Source: DATMRF01 sp035566435 (GTDB lineage: Bacteria > Verrucomicrobiota > Verrucomicrobiia > Limisphaerales > UBA8199). Taken from it: a stretch of DNA of 64,000 bases. The first letter of the stretch is position 1; each line of letters opens with the position of its first letter. The notes beneath the pieces were generated by a model, which saw only the letters and a program-made list of their open reading frames with translations, searched no databases and had not been told where the DNA came from. Made by a program: the position numbers and the translations under genes. Below are positions 41,799-50,558 of this stretch, piece after piece. The DNA is taken from positions 1 through 64,000 of the forward strand of contig DATMRF010000127.1 in assembly GCA_035566435.1 (NCBI GenBank), given 5' to 3'.

Positions 41799-43277
41799 AT
41801 GAAAACCACCCTACCCCGAATATTTCGCACCCTCGCCACTGTCGCTCCTGCGGCGGCCGTAGCGCAGGTTTCCAAACCTGCTGTATCGCCGACTTCCAAG
41901 TCAGCAGGCCGTCGATGTGGCGTCGGGTTTCGCTGGTTTGGAAACCTGCGCTACGGGCAGGGGTGTGAACCATCTGGGCTGGCGACCGCTCTCTGCTCGC
42001 TCGCCATTTTTTCGTTCGGCTGTCTTTCGGTCCCGGCCCAGGTTGAAAGCAAACACAGCCCGACCTCCCAATATCCAACCTATGAAGCCCGGGTCATGTG
42101 CGGCTATCAAGGCTGGTTTCGCGCGCAAGGCGACGGATCCGGCCAGGGCTGGAGCCATTACAGCGAACGCGGCCCGCTGACCGCCGCCACGCTTCACCCT
42201 GATTTCTGGCCCGACGTCTCGGAATACGAAAAGACCTATCCAACCGCGCTCACCAACCAGGACGGCTCCCTCGCCCGCGTGTTCAGCTCCTGGGACCAGA
42301 GCACGACCGATCTCCATTTTCGCTGGCTCAAACAATACGGCATCGATGGTGTCTTTGTGCAACGCTTCTTCAGCGGCCTCCGTTCCCCGGCGAGCCGGAA
42401 GAAGAGCCGCGTCGTTTTGGACAACGCCATCCGGTCTTCGCAAAAATACGGCGGCGCGATTGCCGTCATGTATGACCTGTCGGGCCTCCGCGACAGCGGC
42501 GAAGATTGCTCGGCGATCATCGACGACTGGAAGGAACTCGTCGATGAAGTGAATGTGACCTCACAAACCGAGAACCATTACCTCTATCATCGCGGAAAAC
42601 CATTGGTCGTGATTTGGGGACTCGGCTTTCCCGACCGCGGCTACAACATCCGGAATATCCGCCTCGAGAAGGTCATCGACTTTCTCAAGCACGCCCCGGG
42701 CTACGGCGGCTGCTCGGTGATGCTGGGCGTCCCGACGTGGTTCCGGGAATTGAAAATCGACACCAACCCCGACCCTTACCTGCATCAACTCATCGAGTCG
42801 GCGGACGTCGTCATGCCGTGGATGGTGCAGCGGTTCACCCCGCTCGTCCACTTGTTCGATGTCGCGCGTTACGAGGAGCAGGTCAAGGCGGACCTCGCCT
42901 GGTGCGCGGAACGCCACGTCGATTACGCACCCTGCGTTTCTCCCGGGTTCAGTTGGTATAACATGCACGCACATGGCCGGGGCGATAACGCGCTTATTTA
43001 TCCGTTGAACCAAATCCCCCGCCAAAAGGGACGCTTTTACTGGAGCCAAATCAGCGGCGCCGTTCACGCCAAAGCTAAGATGCTCTACGTTGCCATGTTT
43101 GACGAAATGGATGAGGGCACCGCGATTTTCAAGTGCTCCAATCAACCGCCCGTCGGGGTCAAACTGTGCGATTACGAGGGCATGCCGGCCGATTATTACC
43201 TTTGGCTGACCGGCCAGGCGGGAAAGATGCTGCGCGGCGAAATCCCGTTTTCAAAACAAATCCCTGCGAGGGATTAG
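41799..43277 (+). CDS. Secreted GH71/99-like glycoside hydrolase with in-frame repeat insertion
   Basis: 492 aa. Residues ~90-480 form a TIM-barrel-like domain with VMCGYQGWFRAQGDGSGQGW, WLKQYGIDGVFVQRF, GAIAVMYDLSG, LVVIWGLGFPDRGY, VMLGVPTWF, VVMPWMVQRF, YAPCVSPGFSWYN, YVAMFDEMDEGTAIFK. This is the GH71/99-like family of secreted proteins in Bacteroidota and Verrucomicrobiota, thought to be endo-acting. The N-terminus is odd: a hydrophobic start (MKTTLPRIFRTLATVAPAAA), then ~32 residues from a 96-bp palindromic element, then a second hydrophobic stretch (LATALCSLAIFSFGCLSVPA). The element length is a multiple of three, so the frame survives. No internal start codon follows the element. Confidence 0.85.
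   Translation: MKTTLPRIFRTLATVAPAAAVAQVSKPAVSPTSKSAGRRCGVGFRWFGNLRYGQGCEPSGLATALCSLAIFSFGCLSVPAQVESKHSPTSQYPTYEARVMCGYQGWFRAQGDGSGQGWSHYSERGPLTAATLHPDFWPDVSEYEKTYPTALTNQDGSLARVFSSWDQSTTDLHFRWLKQYGIDGVFVQRFFSGLRSPASRKKSRVVLDNAIRSSQKYGGAIAVMYDLSGLRDSGEDCSAIIDDWKELVDEVNVTSQTENHYLYHRGKPLVVIWGLGFPDRGYNIRNIRLEKVIDFLKHAPGYGGCSVMLGVPTWFRELKIDTNPDPYLHQLIESADVVMPWMVQRFTPLVHLFDVARYEEQVKADLAWCAERHVDYAPCVSPGFSWYNMHAHGRGDNALIYPLNQIPRQKGRFYWSQISGAVHAKAKMLYVAMFDEMDEGTAIFKCSNQPPVGVKLCDYEGMPADYYLWLTGQAGKMLRGEIPFSKQIPARD
41859..41954. mobile_element. 96-bp MITE/REP-like element with perfect 20-bp inverted ends
   Basis: The ends GTAGCGCAGGTTTCCAAACC (41859-41878) and their exact reverse complement (41935-41954) enclose a 56-bp core. 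Inside are two smaller hairpins of the same design, CAGGTTT-CC-AAACCTG (41865-41880) and GACTT-CC-AAGTC (41891-41902). It is 96 bp (32 codons) and encodes VAQVSKPAVSPTSKSAGRRC... in the host gene. It carries no gene, so it would need to be moved in trans. Confidence 0.8.
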
Positions 43278-43342
43278 GGCGAAACGTCCAGAACCTGCGA
43301 GACGGCTGAGCGACGCGCCGCTGAAAAGAAGGGCCCTGCATG

Positions 43343-43430
43343 CAGGTGCCAAGGAGGTGCGGAATTGGGGAAATTCCGCGCAACTGCGCTGTCAGGGCCG
43401 TCAGCACCCTACCCGGAAGCCTTCTGGCAG
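43343..43430 (+). ncRNA. Compact cobalamin-riboswitch-like structured RNA
   Basis: Between two convergent genes lies a run of motifs in the order seen in cobalamin riboswitches: GCAGGTGCC (43343), a hairpin GCGGAATT/AATTCCGC (43359-43366, 43372-43379) with a GGGGA loop, GCGCAACTGCGC, GTCAGCACC, CCGGAAGCC, and TCTGGCAG. TGCCA(A)GGAGG (43347-43357) can pair with CCTTCTGGCA (43420-43429) to close the structure. It is shorter (about 90 nt) than normal members and lacks the classic GGGAA box in its usual place. No gene on the plus strand follows, so it would be an orphan. The assignment rests on motif order only. Confidence 0.4.
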
Positions 43431-43452
43431 ATCAAGCTTATCATCAAAATTT

Positions 43453-43986
43453 TCACGGGACCTCGGCGCTGGCCGTGAGTTTCAATCCCCAATCGTCGGC
43501 CGACGGAAACGCGGGAACCGTGACCCAGCCCCACTGGTTGGCCCTCACGACGCCGTCACTGGCCTTGGACCAGACGCCGGTGCGCGGATCGAACCATTGC
43601 GCCCGATAACCTGTGCGCCCCAGCGCTCCGCGAATCGTGTTTTGCGCCGGACACCCCTTTTCGAAGTACGCCAGAAAGAAATCCCGCGCCGGGGTTCGCG
43701 CGCAATAGGCCCACCCAACGTAAGCCTTGGTTTCCGACGTCTCGTGCGGCGTGATCAGATTAGCATCCGGAACCAGGTCCGCGTACCGGCGTCCTTCGCT
43801 CAACGCGAACGTCGGAAGGTGCCTCATCATGTTGGCGGAGTTCCAAAGGAATGCTTCCCACATAAACGGACTCGACCCCGGTTCGATGTCTGCGCCCCAG
43901 AGCCCTTCCGCTCCGTAAATTGCTCCCAAGCACTTCAGGAATAGCCGGCTCGGTGTAAGCTCTTCCGAGAACCCGAAGGGAGCCAT
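43453..43986 (-). CDS. C-terminal fragment of a glycoside hydrolase-like protein
   Basis: 177 aa from an ATG four bases after the stop of the GH92 gene. Sequences such as LWGADIEPGSSPFMWEAFLW, LVPDANLITPHETSETKAYV, and ARDFFLAYFEKGCPAQNTIRGA...YRAQWFDPRTGVWSKA are typical of the end of TIM-barrel glycosidase-like proteins with a small C-terminal beta domain (DUF4038/DUF5060-like). The first 300 or more residues expected for such a protein are absent and there is no signal peptide. It looks like a truncated gene left next to the GH92 gene. Confidence 0.55.
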   Translation of the reverse strand: MAPFGFSEELTPSRLFLKCLGAIYGAEGLWGADIEPGSSPFMWEAFLWNSANMMRHLPTFALSEGRRYADLVPDANLITPHETSETKAYVGWAYCARTPARDFFLAYFEKGCPAQNTIRGALGRTGYRAQWFDPRTGVWSKASDGVVRANQWGWVTVPAFPSADDWGLKLTASAEVP

Positions 43987-43990
43987 CGTG

Positions 43991-45757
43991 TCAACGGGTC
44001 ATCGACGGCGGCGCAGCCTCGAGCCCGCTGCCCCAGCTCAGGTTAGGGCGTGGTCCCATCTCGAAGACAAGTGTGCCGCCGTTGGCAATGTCCGTGTGGC
44101 TGAACCAGGGCTTGTTCCAAGGCTGGCCGTTCAAGGTGGCGGATTGGATATAAAGGTTTTTCTCTGAGTTTCCCTTGGCCTGGATAATCAAGCCCTTGCC
44201 ATTGCCCATGTGCAGCGTGACTTCGTCAAAGATTGGCGACCCGATCATGTAGGCCGTGCTCGAGGGATCGACGGTGTAAAATCCCATCGCGCTGAAGACA
44301 TACCATGAAGAAGTGGAGCCTTGGTCATCCATGCCGGGAAAGGCCAGGCCGTACTTGTCGCTGCCATACATCAGGCGAAGAATCTCCCGAATCAGCTTCT
44401 GCGTTTTCCACGGTTGCCCGGCGTAATCATAGTAGTACGCCGCTTGCTGGTCCGGTTGGTTTCCCTGGCAATACAGCCCAAGCATGCCGGTCACGTCGCG
44501 AGCGATGCCCTTGGGCCGGTAGGGCGTGGTAAAAAATGTGTCGAGCTTTTTCTGAAAATTCTCGCGTCCTCCCACGAGGTTGATTAAACCTTGGACGTCA
44601 TGGGGGACCAGCCAGAAGTTTTGCCAGCCGGTGGCTTCCTTCATCATGTAGTTGTAGTAAGGCTCGCACGGATCGAACGGCGAAATCCACGACCCGTCCT
44701 CGTTGCGACCGCGCATAAACCCGGTCGAAGCGTTATACATGTTGGTGTAGTTATGGGCGCGAGCGAGGAACATCCTGTAGTCGTCTGCTTTACCAAGCTT
44801 CTTCGCGAACCTCGCCAGCGCATAATCGTCCCAGCTATACTCCAAGGTTTTGTCCACGCCCGCGTTGCCGCCGGCGTAAGGAGGACTGGGATGCTCCACA
44901 AAAATATCATGGACCCAACCCTTTTCGAGATACTCGGCGAGGTTGCCGCGCGGTCCGGCCGGGTCGGTGGCATTCTTGCGGAGGTAGGGGTAAACGGAGG
45001 CGTAGTCGAAGGGCACACCGCGTTCCCAGTCGCCCAGATACATGAACACGGCATGGTCGCCGTAGAACGAAGTGTGCATCCAGCCGCTTTCGCGGGCCAT
45101 TTCCAGGTGCGTGCGCAGCATGTTGGTCTTCGCGTCGGGTTCGAGCAACGTGAGCAGGACGATTTGATTGCGCCCCGTGTCCCAAAAGGCAACCGGGCTG
45201 TAGCGATCATACTCGGCGACCTGGCCATCCTGGTTGCGGCCTCGAAGGGGTTCACCTCTCCTGGCGAGAAGCCGGGGCGTGAGCAGCGAGTTGTAAAGTG
45301 TCGAATAAAACAGCATCTTTTCTTTTTCCGTGCCGCCTTTGACCTCGATTAGCTTGAGCTTCTCACTCCAGGCATTTTGAGCGCGCCGAAGGACCTCGTC
45401 GAAATCTCTTGAATCCGCCTCAAGCTCTTGCTGCGCGGCTTCAAGCGTGTTCGCCGAGGCGATGCGAACCAGGATCTGCTCACCGGCGGAAGTGGAGAAT
45501 CGAAGGTAGGCGCCGGCGTAGCTGCCGGATTCGGCCCGTGCGTCCGGTCGAACGGAATCATCCCGCCTGACACGTGCGCCCTCCAGTCGCGGCTGGTTTT
45601 GACGGAAGGTACCGAACGCTTTGAAAGGCTTCGAAAACTCGGCCACAAAATAGCGACCACCCCGACCACCGCGTCCGCCGCCGGCCCCGGTTCCGCGCAC
45701 GGTGTGGTCGCCAACGATTTCAATCGAGCTCTCTCCAGCCCCCAGGTCGATCAACAC
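43991..45757 (-). CDS. GH92 alpha-mannosidase, C-terminal part (frameshifted from 45751-46293)
   Basis: 588 aa forming most of a GH92 alpha-mannosidase. The remaining N-terminal beta-domain (IDLGAGESSIEIVGDHTVRG) carries an unusual Gly/Arg insert (GGGRGGRGGR), followed by the catalytic (alpha/alpha)6 barrel: LFYSTLYNSLLTP, FWDTGRNQIVLLTL, YPYLRKNATDP, MKEATGWQNFWLVPHDVQGL (general acid Glu), FPGMDDQGSTSSWYVFSAMGFY (catalytic Asp pair), YTVDPSSTAYMIGSP, NGQPWNKPWFSH. GH92 enzymes are Ca2+-dependent and remove terminal alpha-mannose. The start given is only the first possible codon after the frameshift; the natural N-terminus is in the neighbouring frame. Confidence 0.85.
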   Translation of the reverse strand: MLIDLGAGESSIEIVGDHTVRGTGAGGGRGGRGGRYFVAEFSKPFKAFGTFRQNQPRLEGARVRRDDSVRPDARAESGSYAGAYLRFSTSAGEQILVRIASANTLEAAQQELEADSRDFDEVLRRAQNAWSEKLKLIEVKGGTEKEKMLFYSTLYNSLLTPRLLARRGEPLRGRNQDGQVAEYDRYSPVAFWDTGRNQIVLLTLLEPDAKTNMLRTHLEMARESGWMHTSFYGDHAVFMYLGDWERGVPFDYASVYPYLRKNATDPAGPRGNLAEYLEKGWVHDIFVEHPSPPYAGGNAGVDKTLEYSWDDYALARFAKKLGKADDYRMFLARAHNYTNMYNASTGFMRGRNEDGSWISPFDPCEPYYNYMMKEATGWQNFWLVPHDVQGLINLVGGRENFQKKLDTFFTTPYRPKGIARDVTGMLGLYCQGNQPDQQAAYYYDYAGQPWKTQKLIREILRLMYGSDKYGLAFPGMDDQGSTSSWYVFSAMGFYTVDPSSTAYMIGSPIFDEVTLHMGNGKGLIIQAKGNSEKNLYIQSATLNGQPWNKPWFSHTDIANGGTLVFEMGPRPNLSWGSGLEAAPPSMTR

Positions 45758-46293
45758 CGTGCCGCGCTCAGCCTCGGAAACGTGAAACGGTAAAATCCAG
45801 TGTGGTCGGTCGTGGTCAGTTCGGTGCGGATGCCGCTGTCAGGAAAGAATACTGCGTAATAGCCCGGCGACGCCTTTTCCGAAGCCTTGTCGTAAGGTGA
45901 AGCGTAGCTGCGGTCCGGCGGCACGGTCCAGTTGCCCGCCACCGCCATGATGGTTAGCCCAGATAGGGGAGCCGAAAAGCCCAGCATAGTTGGACGCGAA
46001 TGGATATAGGGGAAGATGATGCCGTGATTGCTCGCCGCTTCCGTTAAATCCTTGTTGATCGGCCCGAGCAGGCTGCTGTGATGCGGCAGGGCCGGACCCG
46101 GAGACGTAAAGCCGGAGTACGCCTCCTCGCCCGCCGGCGGAGCGTTCCCGAGCAGTTCGGGCTCGTCGAGCGAAGCCGTACCGACCAGCGGGTTGGCATA
46201 TTCCACCGGCGTTTTGCCGAAAACCGGGATAGCTGACAAGGCACAAGAGAGTAGAGCAACCACCATTGGCTTGGGCGAAAAATGTTGTAGCAT
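45751..46293 (-). CDS. GH92 alpha-mannosidase, N-terminal part (frameshifted)
   Basis: 180 aa with a signal peptide (MVVALLSCALSAIPVFG) and the GH92 N-terminus: VEYANPLVGTAS, GNAPPAGEEAYSGFTSPGPALPHHS, YAVFFPDSGIRTELTTTDHTGFYRFTFP. The expected continuation is FTFPEAERGTVLIDLGAG. In the DNA near 45775, CCG-AGG-CTG replaces CCG-GAG-GCT, so one G is missing. The frame shifts to RLSAARC and a stop at 45751, while the rest of the enzyme continues in the next frame. This is either a real inactivating mutation, a programmed shift (no slippery site is obvious), or a sequencing error. Confidence 0.82.
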   Translation of the reverse strand: MLQHFSPKPMVVALLSCALSAIPVFGKTPVEYANPLVGTASLDEPELLGNAPPAGEEAYSGFTSPGPALPHHSSLLGPINKDLTEAASNHGIIFPYIHSRPTMLGFSAPLSGLTIMAVAGNWTVPPDRSYASPYDKASEKASPGYYAVFFPDSGIRTELTTTDHTGFYRFTFPRLSAARC

Positions 46294-46447
46294 GCGCGAG
46301 TATTTAGCCGTTTTTGAGCCCCCAGTAAAACTTTACGTTTCAACTACCCCCCCACAAGCCGGTCCGACACATCTGCCGTGCGCTTCAACCCCACTCAGCC
46401 GAATTTTTTCCTCGCTTACGGCCGCGGAAATCCGAATCTTCACTTTT

Positions 46448-47782
46448 ATGCCCAACGCGAACTTCTTAGAGACATCTGTATTCCGCACCTGGTCGACTCC
46501 CGTTCGCGCGCGGCTTTTGCTAACCCTGATGTTGCTGGGTGCGTCGCTCGCCGAGGGACAGGTAATTGGGAATCACCGCGCCGTCTATGACACCAAAGGA
46601 ATCCTCCGAGCATGGACGTCCTGGCCAGACGCCCTGACCCGGGAGGTGAACTGGTATTTGAACTGCCCCGTCGACCATGGCTACCCCAGGTTCGTCGCTC
46701 TGACATTCATGGATGGCGGCTACGAACCAATTGTCGACCGGCCCTCGTTCATCCCGGCAATGCAAAACGGCATGGGCATTATCTCCTACTTGAAATACTA
46801 CGCCTTCACCGGGAAGAAGGATGCCCGCTTGCTTCAAATGGCGCGACAGATGGGGGATTACCTGGTCAAGGAGGCCGTGACGCCTGACATCGGCAGATAC
46901 CCGCAGTTTTCACGCTCCACCGGTTGGCGGTTGCGGTTCCCGCAGCCCCCCGACTGCGGCTCCCAGGACGACCAACCCTTTGAAGTTGAGCCGGACAAGG
47001 GCGGGATCGCCGGGTACGCCCTCGCGTTGCTTTTTGAACAAACCAAGGACAAGTCGTACCAAGCGCAGGCACTGCAAAACGCTCGAGTGCTTGTGCGCAA
47101 CATGGCGGAAGGCGATGCCACCAGCTCGCCCTGGCCGTTCAGGGTCGATTATCGCACCGGCGCCGGTCGCGGCAAGGTCTCCGGCAATATGGCTTTCATT
47201 CTCCGCTTGTTCGACACCCTGCTCGAGCAGGGCCATCCCGAGTTCCAATCGGCTCGCGACAAACTTTGGGCCTGGGTGAAGACTTACCAGCTTCCCAACC
47301 TGGCAAAGGGTGGCTTGCTTTGGGCGAACTTTTTTGAAGACCACAGCTCAGACACAAACCGCACGGCCTGGGCGCCGTTGAACCTCGCACGCTACCTGAT
47401 CGAGAAACGGAAAGCGATCGATCCTGAGTGGGAGGAGGACTCAAAGGCGCTTATTCTTTTTGTAAACAGCAACTTCCTCCACCTCAAAGACGGCGTAATG
47501 AGTTGCGGGGAGCAAGACGAGGATCAACATCCTTGGGGCGGCATCGCCAGCACGTACGGCGCCGTTTTGGCTTTATATGCCAAGACGACCGGTTCGTGCG
47601 AGTTCAAGGGCCTGGCTTACCAAACGCTCAACTGGGCGCTCTACTCAATCGCTGATGACGGATGCCCTCACGACGGCGTTTGGAAAGGTCCCGGCCGCGG
47701 CGGGTGGCAGGAGGACGCTCACACGGACAAGTTGCACAACTATGTTGACGCCCTCACCGCGTTTCCGGAGTGGGCGAGGTGA
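46448..47782 (+). CDS. Secreted six-hairpin (alpha/alpha-toroid) glycosidase-like protein
   Basis: 444 aa from the ATG at 46448, which leads into a signal peptide (RARLLLTLMLLGASLAEG). The upstream in-frame extension overlaps the divergent GH92 start and is not coding. The sequence is a series of helical hairpins: YLKYYAFTGKKDARLLQMAR, GGIAGYALALLFEQTKDKSY, GNMAFILRLFDTLLEQGHPE, ARYLIEKRKAIDPEWEEDSK, YGAVLALYAKTTGSCEFKGL. This is the fold of GH88/105/127 and related enzymes. No family-specific catalytic pair could be assigned. It may act on uronic acid or arabinose residues. Confidence 0.7.
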   Translation: MPNANFLETSVFRTWSTPVRARLLLTLMLLGASLAEGQVIGNHRAVYDTKGILRAWTSWPDALTREVNWYLNCPVDHGYPRFVALTFMDGGYEPIVDRPSFIPAMQNGMGIISYLKYYAFTGKKDARLLQMARQMGDYLVKEAVTPDIGRYPQFSRSTGWRLRFPQPPDCGSQDDQPFEVEPDKGGIAGYALALLFEQTKDKSYQAQALQNARVLVRNMAEGDATSSPWPFRVDYRTGAGRGKVSGNMAFILRLFDTLLEQGHPEFQSARDKLWAWVKTYQLPNLAKGGLLWANFFEDHSSDTNRTAWAPLNLARYLIEKRKAIDPEWEEDSKALILFVNSNFLHLKDGVMSCGEQDEDQHPWGGIASTYGAVLALYAKTTGSCEFKGLAYQTLNWALYSIADDGCPHDGVWKGPGRGGWQEDAHTDKLHNYVDALTAFPEWAR

Positions 47783-47887
47783 AATGACGACTCTCTTCGC
47801 ACATCTGGGCCTGAAGAGAGCCCTGGCGGCTGGCGCGTTCACGAAGAGGATTCGCCCAAACCCGATCTTCCGCACCCGTAAGCACGA

Positions 47888-50533
47888 ATGATTGCTCATC
47901 CAATAATCCAGCGGGTCCATTCAGTACCGTCGCCCCAACCAGGATTTCGGCTCTCGGTCCTGGCGCGGATATTTCATAACTGCGGAGGCGGAGCGCCGGC
48001 ATGTTGCGAGCTTACACCGTCCGAACAGTCTTCGCCGCCAGCATGTCGGGGCGCCGGGCCGTTCGCATTTCGTGCGGGTTATGAAACACTTGGGGTAGGA
48101 GGTCTGTTAATCTCCTTCCTCCTGCTGGTCATAATCCCGATGCGAGCAACCGCCCTCGACCTTAAGGACGCTGTCATCGTCACTCCAACTAGCCTGTCCG
48201 GTCAGGAGAAAAAAGCCATCACGATGCTGATCGAGGAGGCGGAAAAGCGCACGCGCGTGCGATGGCCGGAAACAACCGCATGGCCTGCCTCCAACGTGCC
48301 GGTTATCGCCGTCGGCACAAAACCCGTGCTGGAGCACCTGGCCAGACCCGGCGCGGCGCCACCACCGCCCGCGGGAAGCTCGCTCGCTCCGGAGGGTTAC
48401 CAGCTTTGCGTTCGGCGGGATGGACCGGGCTCCATAGTTTATATCGTCGGCCATGATGCCCGGGGCGTCCTGTTCGGCGTCGGCCGATTGCTCCGTGAGC
48501 TGCAGATGCGCCCGGGCAGTGTGACCGTGGACGATAACCTGGATGTGGCTTCGGCCCCCAAATACGCGTTGCGCGGACACCAACTCGGCTATCGCCCCAA
48601 GTGCAACTCCTATGACGCTTGGGATCTGCCCACTTGGGAGCAGTATTACCGCGACCTCGCCGTGTTCGGCTGCAACGCCATCGAACTCATACCACCTCGC
48701 TCCGACGACGCTTCCTATAGCCCCCACTTCCCCCGACCGCCCATGGAAATGATGGTCGGCATGTCAAGCCTGGCTGATTCGTACGGCCTCGATGTCTGGG
48801 TCTGGTATCCGGCGATGGACAAGGATTACTCCGACCCCAAGACCGTGGAGTTCGCCTTGCGCGAGTGGGGCGACGTTTTCGCCGCGCTGCCTCGCATTGA
48901 CGCGGTCTTCGTGCCAGGAGGCGACCCCGGCCACACGCCTCCACGAGTTCTCATGGCGTTGCTGGAAAAACAAACCCAAAACTTGCGTCGCTATCATCCC
49001 AAAGCGCAGATGTGGGTTTCCCCGCAAAGTTTCGATCAAGCCTGGCTCGATGAATTCCTTGTCCTCCTCAACCACGACCAGCCCGCATGGCTCACTGGCG
49101 TGGTCTTCGGGCCGCAGGTGCGCATCAGCTTGCCTCGGCTTCGTGAGCTCGTTCCGGCGAAATATCCCATTCGTCACTACCCCGATATCACTCACTCGCG
49201 CCAATGCCAATACCCTGTGCCGGATTGGGACGTCGCCTACGCCGTCACTGAAGCGCGGGAATGCATCAATCCGCGGCCCGAAGGGGAAGCGACAATTTTC
49301 AGGCAGACTCAACCTTACACCGTCGGCTTTCTCACCTACTCCGAAGGATGCAACGACGACGTAAACAAAACTGTCTGGAGCGCCCTGGGCTGGGACCCGG
49401 ACGCCAAGGTCCTCGACATCCTGCGCCAATACAGCCGCTATTTCATCGGCGAACGCTACACGGACGGTTTCGCTCAAGGCCTCCTAAGTCTCGAGCGAGA
49501 CTGGCAAGGCCCGCTGGTCGCCAACGAAAGTGTTGGGACCACCCTGGCCCAGTTCCAGGCGATGGAGAAAGCGGCGTCGCCGGCAGACCTCAAGAACTGG
49601 CGCTTTCAGCAAGCTTTGTTCCGCGCTTACTACGATAATTACGTTCGCCACCGCTTGCTTTGGGAGACGGATTTGGAAGCGCAGGCGATGGAGCGCCTAC
49701 GCGCAGCCCCGGCCCGCGGCGCCTTGCGCGCCATCGATGACGCCAAAACGATTCTGGACCACGCGGTAACCGAGCACGTGAACGCAGACTGGCGCGCCCA
49801 CATCTTCGATCTGGGCGAAGCACTTTTCCAAAGTATCGGCATGCAGCTCAGCGTCGAGAAATACAAGGCCAGCGCCGTGGACCGCGGCGCCAGCCTCGAC
49901 ACTCTGGACTTCCCGCTCAACAACCGGTTCTGGCTCGCCGAACGATTCAACACCATCCGCAAGCTGACCAGCGAGCCCGCTCGCCTCAAGGCGCTCGAGG
50001 AAATCCTTCACTGGACGAACCCCGGCCCGGGCGGGTTCTACGACGATCTCGGGAACCCGGCACGCCAGCCGCATTTGGTTCAAGGACTCAGCTTCGACCA
50101 GGACCCTGGCCGGCTCCAGTCCGCAAGCGCCGGGTTCGAAGAAGACCTCGTCGTGGACGAACCGGACGAGGCGGCCGGTCTCGCGCGCCGCATCTCCTGG
50201 ATGAACCACGCCGAAACTCTCTACGATACTCCCCTGCAAATGCATTACAGCGGACTCGCTCCCAAGGCACAGTACAAGGTTCGCGTGCTGTACGGCGGCG
50301 ACAATCCCAAACGGAAGACGCGCCTGTTGGCCAACCAGAACGTCGAAATTCACCCCTACATCCCCAAACCCGTTCCCTTCCGGCCGCTCGAGTTCGCGAT
50401 TCCGCTCTCGGCGACCGCGCAAGGCGAGTTGACCCTGAGCTGGTATGGCGAACGGGGCCTGGGTGGTAACGGCCGGGGCTGCCAGGTCTCGGAAGTTTGG
50501 TTGGTCAAAGAGCTACCTCCCTCGACCGAATGA
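47888..50533 (+). CDS. Secreted alpha-glucuronidase/hexosaminidase-like glycoside hydrolase
   Basis: Up to 881 aa. From residue ~90 the N-terminal domain is the GH20b/GH67-type beta-alpha domain (KKAITMLIEEAEKRTRVRWP, PEGYQLCVRRDG, VGHDARGVLFGVGRLLREL). A TIM barrel follows (YALRGHQLGYRPKCNSYDAW, WEQYYRDLAVFGCNAIELIP, LDVWVWYPAMD, AVFVPGGDPGHTPPRVLM, TVGFLTYSEGCNDDVNKTVW), with acidic candidates in GCNAIELIP and YSEGCND. The start is unclear. The hydrophobic signal core (LLISFLLLVII) begins near 48104, and no in-frame start codon lies between it and the ATG at 47888. The 47888-48060 stretch includes an imperfect palindrome. Confidence 0.75.
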   Translation: MIAHPIIQRVHSVPSPQPGFRLSVLARIFHNCGGGAPACCELTPSEQSSPPACRGAGPFAFRAGYETLGVGGLLISFLLLVIIPMRATALDLKDAVIVTPTSLSGQEKKAITMLIEEAEKRTRVRWPETTAWPASNVPVIAVGTKPVLEHLARPGAAPPPPAGSSLAPEGYQLCVRRDGPGSIVYIVGHDARGVLFGVGRLLRELQMRPGSVTVDDNLDVASAPKYALRGHQLGYRPKCNSYDAWDLPTWEQYYRDLAVFGCNAIELIPPRSDDASYSPHFPRPPMEMMVGMSSLADSYGLDVWVWYPAMDKDYSDPKTVEFALREWGDVFAALPRIDAVFVPGGDPGHTPPRVLMALLEKQTQNLRRYHPKAQMWVSPQSFDQAWLDEFLVLLNHDQPAWLTGVVFGPQVRISLPRLRELVPAKYPIRHYPDITHSRQCQYPVPDWDVAYAVTEARECINPRPEGEATIFRQTQPYTVGFLTYSEGCNDDVNKTVWSALGWDPDAKVLDILRQYSRYFIGERYTDGFAQGLLSLERDWQGPLVANESVGTTLAQFQAMEKAASPADLKNWRFQQALFRAYYDNYVRHRLLWETDLEAQAMERLRAAPARGALRAIDDAKTILDHAVTEHVNADWRAHIFDLGEALFQSIGMQLSVEKYKASAVDRGASLDTLDFPLNNRFWLAERFNTIRKLTSEPARLKALEEILHWTNPGPGGFYDDLGNPARQPHLVQGLSFDQDPGRLQSASAGFEEDLVVDEPDEAAGLARRISWMNHAETLYDTPLQMHYSGLAPKAQYKVRVLYGGDNPKRKTRLLANQNVEIHPYIPKPVPFRPLEFAIPLSATAQGELTLSWYGERGLGGNGRGCQVSEVWLVKELPPSTE
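47982..48058. repeat. Imperfect inverted repeat in 5' part of the glucuronidase-like gene
   Basis: GCGGAGGCGGAGCGCCGGCATGTTGC (from 47982, read in short blocks) is roughly complementary to GCCAGCATGTCGGGGCGCC (about 48036-48055). It resembles an interspersed palindrome inserted upstream of, or within, the signal-peptide region. Confidence 0.35.
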
Positions 50534-50558
50534 AATTACAAACCTCTCTAACCATCGT

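Noticed and set aside
43330..43440. Intrinsic terminator between convergent genes
   Set aside because: The hairpin at 43359-43379 has no T-run and forms part of a larger ordered motif set, so the riboswitch-like reading was preferred.
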